From a virus: a stretch of DNA of 25,384 nucleotides. The translations under genes were made by a program, and so were the position numbers. Under the pieces are notes generated by a model, which did not search any database, was not told the origin of the DNA, and saw only the letters and a list, made by a program, of their open reading frames with translations. The DNA is taken from positions 1 through 25,384 of IMG/VR virus record IMGVR_UViG_3300006753_000061, one strand, 5' to 3'. Positions 1 through 4,660 of the stretch are shown here, piece after piece; the first letter of the stretch is position 1, and each line of letters begins with the position of its first letter.

Positions 1-18
1 AGTTGGATAGCTTCGCAC
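1..18 (-). CDS. possible start of a further leftward gene (partial, off left edge)
   Basis: On the minus strand a GTG codon at 18-16 is preceded by GGGGATAA at a good Shine-Dalgarno distance. Almost the same signal precedes the gene starting at 504 (GGGGATAACC before ATG) and a similar one precedes the gene starting at 748. Only six codons lie in the window, so there is no protein evidence. It would be the third gene of the leftward operon. The call rests only on the similarity of the ribosome-binding signal, and a chance match is quite possible. Confidence 0.2.
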
Positions 19-57
19 GATTATCCCCGGTGCATGGCCAGGGACAACCATTCGAAA

Positions 58-504
58 CTAGCGTGGAAGGTTAAATCCTTCTTTCGGCTTATTCCATTGC
101 GCCACATGGTATTGATCTTGAGATGGATCATATGTCCAGCCGTCGCAGCCGTTAGCGTAAGCTTGCGAACAGTTGAACAGGAAGCCGATAGGTTCTTTGT
201 CAGAGTATCCATCGAACCATTCCAGGGACGCAAGACGAGCATTCTTTTCAGCTATTACCGGCCCTAAATGTAAGATGCATACTTGTTTGACCACAAAGGC
301 GCTAGAAACCCTTTTGAAGTCATTAGCGTTTATGATCCAACTAGGCTCTTTGACGCCTTCCCATGATCCTACAAGGCGCTTGTGGCCGATGTTGCAAGCT
401 TGCAAATAGTGGTCGGTATCGGTTGCCGATTGATCCGATGCAAATATCACGTACTCTTCTTTTGCGTCGGCATTATTGGCTAGCCATGAATGAGAGTAAG
501 TCAT
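58..504 (-). CDS. hypothetical leftward phage protein, 148 aa
   Basis: I do not recognise this protein. I start it at the ATG at 504, giving MTYSHSWLANN, because AAGGGG lies just upstream on the minus strand. The reading frame stays open further upstream, but that extension overlaps the neighbouring gene at 509-748 and reads as low-complexity shadow sequence. The protein is soluble-looking, with no signal peptide or membrane span. It is rich in aromatic residues (GSWEGVKEPSWII, LASLEWFDGY, GCDGWTYDP). It lies 4 bases downstream of the 79-aa gene and is probably co-transcribed with it from the promoter at 806-833. Its opposite orientation to the virion genes suggests an early or accessory role, which is inference only. 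Confidence 0.6.
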   Translation of the reverse strand: MTYSHSWLANNADAKEEYVIFASDQSATDTDHYLQACNIGHKRLVGSWEGVKEPSWIINANDFKRVSSAFVVKQVCILHLGPVIAEKNARLASLEWFDGYSDKEPIGFLFNCSQAYANGCDGWTYDPSQDQYHVAQWNKPKEGFNLPR

Positions 505-508
505 CAGG

Positions 509-748
509 TTATCCCCTTTCCAAACGGTTGATATTGCACGCCACGATATCGCCATTGCGAGTGTCGAATATGTAGGCGGCATCATGGCTAATGCTATCGA
601 TGAAACCGCGCACGATATCGCCATTGACCCGGCGATAGGATACGCGATCAAGAGTATGCCAGCGATCAACGCTAGCGGGTTTATCGTGTTTGATGCATCG
701 CTCTAGCGGCAATCCATCCAAGACTTTCTTTATGTTGACTTTAGTCAT
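509..748 (-). CDS. small hypothetical leftward protein, 79 aa
   Basis: I do not recognise this protein. The chosen start is the ATG at 748 (MTKVNIKKVLDG), which has GAAGGGAAA upstream on the minus strand. A longer version starting at 814 would add a Cys/Arg-rich leader and run over the promoter -10 element, so I reject it. The N-terminal third is basic (KVNIKK). The C-terminal half (RVSYRRVNGDIVRGFIDSI, then AAYIFDTRNGDIVACNINRLE) alternates hydrophobic residues and GD turns, as in a small SH3-like beta barrel; that fold is an inference from pattern. It is the first gene after the leftward promoter and is followed after 4 bases by the 148-aa gene. Confidence 0.6.
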   Translation of the reverse strand: MTKVNIKKVLDGLPLERCIKHDKPASVDRWHTLDRVSYRRVNGDIVRGFIDSISHDAAYIFDTRNGDIVACNINRLERG

Positions 749-805
749 GGTTATTTCCCTTCGTTCACGAGACAAGCTTGCACGACATGGGCATATAGAG
801 TGCCG

Positions 806-833
806 ATTATCCATATATCTTGGGCTAAGTCAA
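806..833 (-). promoter_or_regulatory. leftward sigma70-like promoter
   Basis: Read on the minus strand, TTGACT (833-828) and GATAAT (811-806) are separated by 16 bases, each matching the sigma70 consensus at five of six positions. Transcription would start near 799, leaving a leader of about 50 bases before the ATG at 748. Its place directly upstream of the two leftward genes supports it. Use of a host-type promoter would fit early expression. Confidence 0.6.
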
Positions 834-966
834 TGCTCTTGGCTATCGTCGGCCTATGTCGGCCAGGGTGCTAACGCCATCCTTCACAAGCCCCACTAAA
901 TGTCTGAACGTGGGAACAGCCAAGGCAACACCACCGCCCCCAAGTGTATGGCCGAAGCCAATGTTA

Positions 967-1127
967 CCATGGCGAGCGTACACTCTTAAGTGCATGGCCA
1001 CCCATACCGCACCGATAGCGTGTGCATACTAATGAGTGCATGAGCATTGCCATTGTTATCCATGGCTGTACACGTGGCGGTGGTGCTGGGTGATCCATGG
1101 CTCAACCATCGCGTAGGATCGCCATGG
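967..1127. repeat. cluster of four CCATGG palindromes in the non-coding divergent region
   Basis: The 834-1254 stretch has no credible gene on either strand. CCATGG occurs at 967-972, 1060-1065, 1095-1100 and 1122-1127, and the second and third copies share ATCCATGGCT. Related GCATGGCC words lie nearby, including the 11-mer GTGCATGGCCA at 990-1000, which also occurs at 30-40. Four copies of a six-base word in about 160 bases is far above chance. The cluster lies between divergent transcription units, where operators or replication-initiator sites are often found; its role is unknown. Confidence 0.45.
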
Positions 1128-1139
1128 GGGTGCCTTTGC

Positions 1140-1167
1140 GGGCGGGGGCTTCGGGGGCACCGGGGGG
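1140..1167 (+). other. putative G-quadruplex motif
   Basis: Four G-tracts lie at 1140-1142 (3 G), 1144-1148 (5 G), 1153-1157 (5 G) and 1162-1167 (6 G), with loops of 1, 4 and 4 bases. This meets the usual rule for an intramolecular G-quadruplex. The same stretch can also form a competing hairpin, GGTGCC at 1129-1134 with GGCACC at 1156-1161. It is non-coding and lies about 100 bases upstream of the first rightward gene, on the non-template strand for rightward transcription. Confidence 0.55.
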
Positions 1168-1251
1168 CCTCGACCTCCCTCCACCTTCCAGATCGCTACA
1201 GAGTACTTTTCAGCAAATCCTAAAAAAAATCAAAGGCTTTCCGGGAGAAGA

Positions 1252-1260
1252 TGGTATACT
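1252..1260 (+). promoter_or_regulatory. rightward extended -10 promoter, possibly giving a leaderless transcript
   Basis: TGG followed by TATACT (1255-1260) fits an extended -10 element. No good -35 is seen 16 to 18 bases upstream, as expected for this promoter class. The usual start distance of about 7 bases falls on or beside the ATG at 1267, so the first message could be leaderless. It is the best promoter candidate at the start of the rightward block. A phage RNA polymerase promoter elsewhere in the region cannot be excluded. Confidence 0.4.
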
Positions 1261-1266
1261 GCTGGA

Positions 1267-1452
1267 ATGATGCACAAGCTAACTCACTTAGCCATAGCGG
1301 TCTACGACGAACGGACGGGGGGCTGGATGGCCGATGTCGTCGTCAAGGGTTTCGATAACGAGCCTGATGCCCGCGCTTGGGTTGAGGAGTTTAACCGTAT
1401 TGGGGCGCTAATCTTCGAAGATGTAGTGTTCCAGCCCAATAAACTAACTTGA
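1267..1452 (+). CDS. small hypothetical protein, 61 aa
   Basis: This is the first rightward gene. It starts with two consecutive ATG codons (1267 and 1270), giving MMHKLTHLAIAVYDERTGGW, and ends at the TGA at 1450-1452. No clear Shine-Dalgarno sequence precedes it at normal spacing; GGGAGAAG at 1243-1250 is too far away, which agrees with a leaderless start. The predicted product is small, acidic and soluble, with alternating strands and one amphipathic helix (DARAWVEEFNRIGALIFEDV). I recognise no family. It lies ahead of the packaging genes and is separated from them by a structured non-coding stretch. Confidence 0.5.
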   Translation: MMHKLTHLAIAVYDERTGGWMADVVVKGFDNEPDARAWVEEFNRIGALIFEDVVFQPNKLT

Positions 1453-1522
1453 TTTAAGGGATTACTACTGATATCTTTAACACCTGTGGTGCGCTCGTGC
1501 TTCTTCCCCGGCACTCGTAGCG

Positions 1523-1565
1523 CCCGCAAGGGCCAGTAACATGGGCACTGGCCAATCCGTGCGGG
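1523..1565 (+). promoter_or_regulatory. two-tier stem-loop in the leader of the terminase block
   Basis: The inner stem GGCCAGT (1531-1537) pairs with ACTGGCC (1547-1553) around a 9-base loop. An outer stem CCCGCA (1523-1528) pairs with TGCGGG (1560-1565). All 13 pairs are Watson-Crick. No T-run follows, so it is not a standard intrinsic terminator. It sits in the 155-base gap between the 61-aa gene and the membrane-peptide gene, and could be an RNase processing site, an attenuator or a small structured RNA. The remainder of the gap shows no gene. Confidence 0.4.
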
Positions 1566-1607
1566 TGGAACGGTATACAAAAATCTCCCAAGTTTTGAGG
1601 AGGGCTT

Positions 1608-1691
1608 ATGTTTGATTGGAATAAAGCGTATCATATCTTAGCGGTGACGGGGATAATGTCTATATTAGTGGTGGTGGCATGGCTTACGTGA
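1608..1691 (+). CDS. 27-aa single-span membrane peptide overlapping the terminase small-subunit start
   Basis: An ATG at 1608 follows a strong GAGGAGGG ribosome-binding site and opens a 27-codon frame ending at the TGA at 1689-1691. The peptide begins MFDWNKAYH, then has a continuous hydrophobic stretch (residues 10-26, ILAVTGIMSILVVVAWL), as in a single membrane helix. The frame overlaps the first 13 bases of the terminase small-subunit gene. That gene has only GTGGTGGTGG in front of its own ATG, so the strong site here may drive both by translational coupling. It could be a real membrane micro-protein or a leader peptide. I cannot name a family. Confidence 0.5.
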   Translation: MFDWNKAYHILAVTGIMSILVVVAWLT

Positions 1692-2266
1692 AGAAGAAGC
1701 TCAGCGAAAGGGAAGAGACTGTCCTCGACCACTATTTCGATAATGATTTCCACAAGATGGATGCCATGATCGCGGCTGGGTATAAGAAGTCAACCGCCAA
1801 GGATCAGGCGGCGCGGGTGTTTAATCAGCCTTTGATGGTAGCGGCGATTGCGGCGCGGAGGAAGGCGCTCGCCAAGAAGCATGAGGTTTCCCAGGAGTGG
1901 GTGATTAGTCGGCTAAAGGCACGTGCCGATGCGGGGAGGGTGCTGGCGAAATACAAGAAGGTAGATGAGGATGGCCAGCTTTACTGGAACTTCAGGGGTG
2001 CCACCCAAGATGAGTTGGCGCTGGTACAGGCGTGCGGGGTGGAGTTTGCTAAGATTGGGCGTGGGAAGAACGCCATAGACATCACGAAGGCGAAGGTCGA
2101 AGTGGTGGACAGTCATGCGGCGCTGATGGCTTTGTCGAGGCATCTGGGGCTGTTCAACGACAAGCTTGAGGTATCCGACGGCATGACCTTGGCCGAAAGG
2201 ATACAGCAGGGGCGGAACCAAGCAGCGCAAGAAGCGACGGAGCCTGATCCTGGTACCGTACATTAA
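1679..2266 (+). CDS. terS: terminase small subunit (Terminase_2-like), 195 aa
   Basis: The small terminase subunit binds viral DNA and delivers it to the large subunit for packaging into the prohead. The N-terminal half fits the Terminase_2 pattern: LSEREETVLDHYF, then a helix-turn-helix-like segment (residues 27-50) with DAMIAAGYKKSTAKDQAARV, then FNQPLMVAAIAARRKALAKK. The middle region carries VSQEWVISRLKARAD. The C-terminus is polar and probably holds the contact with the large subunit. Its length is typical. It lies directly upstream of a 52-aa gene and the large subunit. Its own ribosome-binding site is poor, and its start is overlapped by the 27-aa membrane-peptide frame. A perfect GGCACGTGCC palindrome lies inside it at 1918-1927. 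Confidence 0.85.
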   Translation: MAYVKKKLSEREETVLDHYFDNDFHKMDAMIAAGYKKSTAKDQAARVFNQPLMVAAIAARRKALAKKHEVSQEWVISRLKARADAGRVLAKYKKVDEDGQLYWNFRGATQDELALVQACGVEFAKIGRGKNAIDITKAKVEVVDSHAALMALSRHLGLFNDKLEVSDGMTLAERIQQGRNQAAQEATEPDPGTVH

Positions 2267-2297
2267 GGTGCACGTGCCACTTATTTAGGGGAAGCTA

Positions 2298-2456
2298 ATG
2301 ATTACACAGCTTACTATCGATGTACGCTTCTATAAAAGAGCGTGGCAGAAGCCTGAGATCGTGCGCAGCGCAAACACTCCTTACTATCCTCCGTACACAC
2401 TATATCGCTTCGGACCTGTTACAGTGCTGGTGGCTACGGGTAAGGTAGGAGAATGA
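2298..2456 (+). CDS. small hypothetical protein between terminase subunits, 52 aa
   Basis: An ATG at 2298 with AGGGGAAG upstream opens a 52-codon frame ending at TGA 2454-2456. That stop overlaps the large-terminase ATG as ATGA, a classic translational-coupling junction. The product (MITQLTIDVRFYKRAWQKPE at the start) is basic and aromatic, with a YYPPYTLYRFG segment, and has no membrane helix. I recognise no family. The good ribosome-binding site, the exact ATGA overlap and the otherwise empty 186-base gap make it a convincing gene despite its size. It may be a packaging accessory or may only set terminase translation. Confidence 0.6.
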   Translation: MITQLTIDVRFYKRAWQKPEIVRSANTPYYPPYTLYRFGPVTVLVATGKVGE

Positions 2457-4012
2457 GTACTCCTGATGAACAGTTAGCGGCGCAGCTATCTAAGTTCTAC
2501 AGCGATCCCTTGGGGTACGTGATGTTCGTATTCCCTTGGGCCAAGTATGTTCCTATCCAGCTTGTCGAGCTACAGTCTCCCTACAAGGAGCGCTACCCTA
2601 ATTGTAAGTACGGCCCCGATGTCTGGGCGTGCGAGTTTTTGGACGAGTTGGGGGAACAAATCAAGGCTCGGAAATTTAATGGTCACGATGCAGTCGAGCC
2701 AATTCAATGCGCTACGGCAAGCGGGCATGGGATCGGCAAATCGGTGCTTGTGGCGTGGCTGATTAAGTTTATAATGGACACACGGCCCTACTCGAAAGGG
2801 ACGGTTACGGCGAATACTGCTGAGCAGTTGAAGACGAAGACCTGGGCGGAACTGGGCAAATGGCATAAGCTGTCGCTCACTGAACACTGGTTCACCTACA
2901 ACTCTGGCCGGGGAGCCATGAACCTCTGTCGCGTGGGCGGCAAGGAGGAATGGCGGTGTGACGCTCAGACCTGTCGTGAAGAAAATTCCGAAGCTTTTGC
3001 TGGACAACACGCTGCCTCGGCTACCTCGTTCTACATCTTTGACGAAGCTTCAGCGGTGCCGGATAAGATATTTGAGGTTCGTGAAGGGGGGACGACTGAC
3101 GGGGAGCCGATGGTTTTCGATTTCGGGAACCCGACACGGAACTCCGGTAAGTTCTTCGAAGAGTGCGCTGGGCGCTTTCGCCACCGTTACAGGGTTCGCT
3201 GCATCGATAGCCGGGATGTGGCGATCACGAACAAGGAAAGGATAGAGCAATGGCGGCAAGACTATGGTGAAGACAGTGACTTCTTTAAAGTACGAGTTAG
3301 AGGAATGTTCCCTTCGGCTGGCTCATGCCAGTTCATCTCTACGCAGAGTGTTGAAGAGGCGCAAGCACGAGAGCTTTACGAGGATAAATATGCTCCACTT
3401 ATCATTGGCGTTGATGTGGCTCGCTTCGGGGATAATGAAACTGTCATCCTCCCGCGAATAGGCTACGATGCCCGCTCGTGGCCAGCTATACGTATCCAGG
3501 GAGCCGATACGGTGGAGGTCGAGGGGAAAGTTATAGAGACTTTAAGGAGTTTTATGAACTTGGGGATAAACTGTAGCGGGCTGTTCATAGACGAAGGCGG
3601 CGTCGGCGGCGGCGTTGTCGATCACCTTTGGGCGTGGGGAGCTATCGGCATCAACTTCGGCGGTAGCCCCGGCGACAAGAAGACATACCGTTTTCGCTCC
3701 GACGAGATGTGGGGCCGGATGCGTGATGGAATGTCGAAGCTTTGCCTTCCCGCCAATAACCAAAAGAACGGGGTTGACTTGAAAGCTGACTTGACCCAGC
3801 GAGAATTTGGCTATACTCTACTAGGTAATAAAGTGCATCTGGAAACAAAGAAGGATATGGTCGCTCGCGGGGTTAAGTCTCCTGACATTGCCGATGCCTT
3901 GGCCTTGACGTTTGCTCAAGACGTTGCTCCGTTGGTCAGGCCGGAAGGTTTCGGAGGGCCAGCACCCCAGATAGTCGAGAGCGAGTATGATCCTTTAGAG
4001 GAACACGTTTAA
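2453..4012 (+). CDS. terL: terminase large subunit (packaging ATPase and nuclease), 519 aa
   Basis: This is the motor that pumps DNA into the prohead and cuts the concatemer. The ATPase domain (about residues 1-240) carries a deviant Walker A, ASGHGIGKS at 89-97, a Walker B FYIFDE at 193-198 and a coupling motif GNPTR at 225-229. The RNase H-like nuclease domain begins near 315. It has GVDVARFGDNET (acidic D321), LFIDEGGVGGGV (D380, E381) and SPDIADAL (D478, D481), the expected three acidic clusters. All catalytic motifs look intact and the length is standard. Translation starts by ATGA overlap with the 52-aa gene, helped by TAGGAG. Its TAA stop overlaps the next ATG by one base. Confidence 0.95.
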   Translation: MSTPDEQLAAQLSKFYSDPLGYVMFVFPWAKYVPIQLVELQSPYKERYPNCKYGPDVWACEFLDELGEQIKARKFNGHDAVEPIQCATASGHGIGKSVLVAWLIKFIMDTRPYSKGTVTANTAEQLKTKTWAELGKWHKLSLTEHWFTYNSGRGAMNLCRVGGKEEWRCDAQTCREENSEAFAGQHAASATSFYIFDEASAVPDKIFEVREGGTTDGEPMVFDFGNPTRNSGKFFEECAGRFRHRYRVRCIDSRDVAITNKERIEQWRQDYGEDSDFFKVRVRGMFPSAGSCQFISTQSVEEAQARELYEDKYAPLIIGVDVARFGDNETVILPRIGYDARSWPAIRIQGADTVEVEGKVIETLRSFMNLGINCSGLFIDEGGVGGGVVDHLWAWGAIGINFGGSPGDKKTYRFRSDEMWGRMRDGMSKLCLPANNQKNGVDLKADLTQREFGYTLLGNKVHLETKKDMVARGVKSPDIADALALTFAQDVAPLVRPEGFGGPAPQIVESEYDPLEEHV

Positions 4013-4428
4013 TGTGTGACGCATCAGATAGCGATGACCATCGGCATGATCGCCCTGCTGGGGGAGCGCAAGCTGCTGCCGGTGCAGCCTCAGACCATCG
4101 GCATGATCGCCCTGGTACGGTAGGCGGCGTCGATACGAGCTTGAACGCCGCTGATGTTATCGGGGTTGGCGCCAGCGCCCTCGCCGCCTACTTAACGGGA
4201 GGAACATCTTATTTATTAGAGAAGGTAGGGATAGCTGCTGCAGGGTATAACGTGGTTACGGGGGTGACGCAAAAGAGGCTGGAAAGGCTTTCTAGGTCTA
4301 TCGCGGCGGGACATGGTACGCCTTCTACGTTAGGTTTGCGGGAAGGTGATGGGGATGGTAGATCGGACAAGAAGCTTTTACTGGGTCAGTCTGGTGGATC
4401 GAACAAGAAGCTTTTACTGGGTCAGTAA
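4012..4428 (+). CDS. short repeat-bearing protein with two KKLLLGQ tags, 138 aa
   Basis: The function is unknown. The gene starts inside the large-terminase stop (TAATG), with AGAGGA further upstream. The N-terminus is polar and carries DHRHDRP twice, 19 residues apart. The middle (ADVIGVGASALAAYLTGG, then VGIAAAGYNVVTGV) is hydrophobic and glycine/alanine-rich, perhaps membrane- or virion-associated. The C-terminus carries KKLLLGQ twice, 12 residues apart, ending exactly at the stop. The neighbouring 73-aa protein ends in the related KKSLLGR. I recall short proteins with such KxLLG tails near portal genes in other tailed phages, but no established role. Both ends show internal DNA duplication. 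Confidence 0.7.
   Translation: MCDASDSDDHRHDRPAGGAQAAAGAASDHRHDRPGTVGGVDTSLNAADVIGVGASALAAYLTGGTSYLLEKVGIAAAGYNVVTGVTQKRLERLSRSIAAGHGTPSTLGLREGDGDGRSDKKLLLGQSGGSNKKLLLGQ
4036..4114 (+). repeat. 22-base exact direct repeat, period 57
   Basis: The 22-base unit at 4036-4057 recurs exactly at 4093-4114. The period is 57 bases (19 codons), so the frame is kept and DHRHDRP is duplicated in the 138-aa protein. In another frame the same repeat encodes TIGMIAL twice, within a 29-codon frame at 4034-4123. Confidence 0.8.
4361..4426 (+). repeat. 30-base direct repeat (29/30), period 36, duplicating a C-terminal tag
   Basis: The unit at 4361-4390 recurs at 4397-4426 with one difference (G4366 against A4402). 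The period of 36 bases keeps the frame and duplicates the KKLLLGQ tag. A related TTTACTGGGT stretch at the end of the next gene (4643-4652) encodes the LLGR version of the tag. Near-identity suggests a recent duplication. Confidence 0.8.
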
Positions 4429-4436
4429 GGAATATC

Positions 4437-4658
4437 ATGTGTATTTTCAGTTCTCCTAAGATACCGGCTCCTCCCCCGCCGCCCCCTGCTCCTCCCCCGC
4501 CGCCTCAACCTCTTGATCCGGCGATTACCAGGGCCAGACGCAGCACTAGGCAACAGGCTAGATTGGCGGCAGGGCGCAGCAGCACTATCCTGACAAGCGG
4601 GTTTGGTATTATTGGCGAAGCTCCGAGTTCTGCTAAAAAATCTTTACTGGGTAGGTAA
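4437..4658 (+). CDS. proline-rich small protein with KKSLLGR tail, 73 aa
   Basis: The function is unknown. The start is the ATG at 4437 after AAGGAAT. The protein opens MCIFSSPK, followed by a proline-rich segment (residues 9-28, with runs of six and five prolines). A basic helix follows (ITRARRSTRQQARLAAG), then SSTILTSGFGIIGEAP and the tail KKSLLGR. I recall similar small proteins, with a cysteine near the start, a proline stretch, STILT and a KxLLG tail, between terminase and portal genes in many podoviruses. They are usually listed as hypothetical or virion-associated. It lies 2 bases before the portal gene. The shared tail with the upstream protein suggests a common partner, perhaps the portal. 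Confidence 0.75.
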   Translation: MCIFSSPKIPAPPPPPPAPPPPPQPLDPAITRARRSTRQQARLAAGRSSTILTSGFGIIGEAPSSAKKSLLGR

Positions 4659-4660
4659 TC

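Noticed and set aside
505-669. N-terminal extension of the leftward 148-aa gene up to an ATG at 669
   Set aside because: It overlaps the 79-aa gene and has no ribosome site. The ATG at 504 has AAGGGG at good spacing.
749-814. Upstream ATG (814) for the leftward 79-aa gene
   Set aside because: It would cover the -10 element of the promoter at 806-833, and the ATG at 748 has a good ribosome site.
1453-1607. tRNA gene in the gap before the terminase genes
   Set aside because: The stems found do not form a cloverleaf, and no acceptor/T-loop pattern is present.
1918-2282. CACGTG sites in and just after the terminase small-subunit gene (GGCACGTGCC at 1918-1927; imperfect dyad at 2265-2282)
   Set aside because: They lack the TCACGTGA core of the three junction palindromes. 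CACGTG itself occurs about as often as chance predicts in this window.
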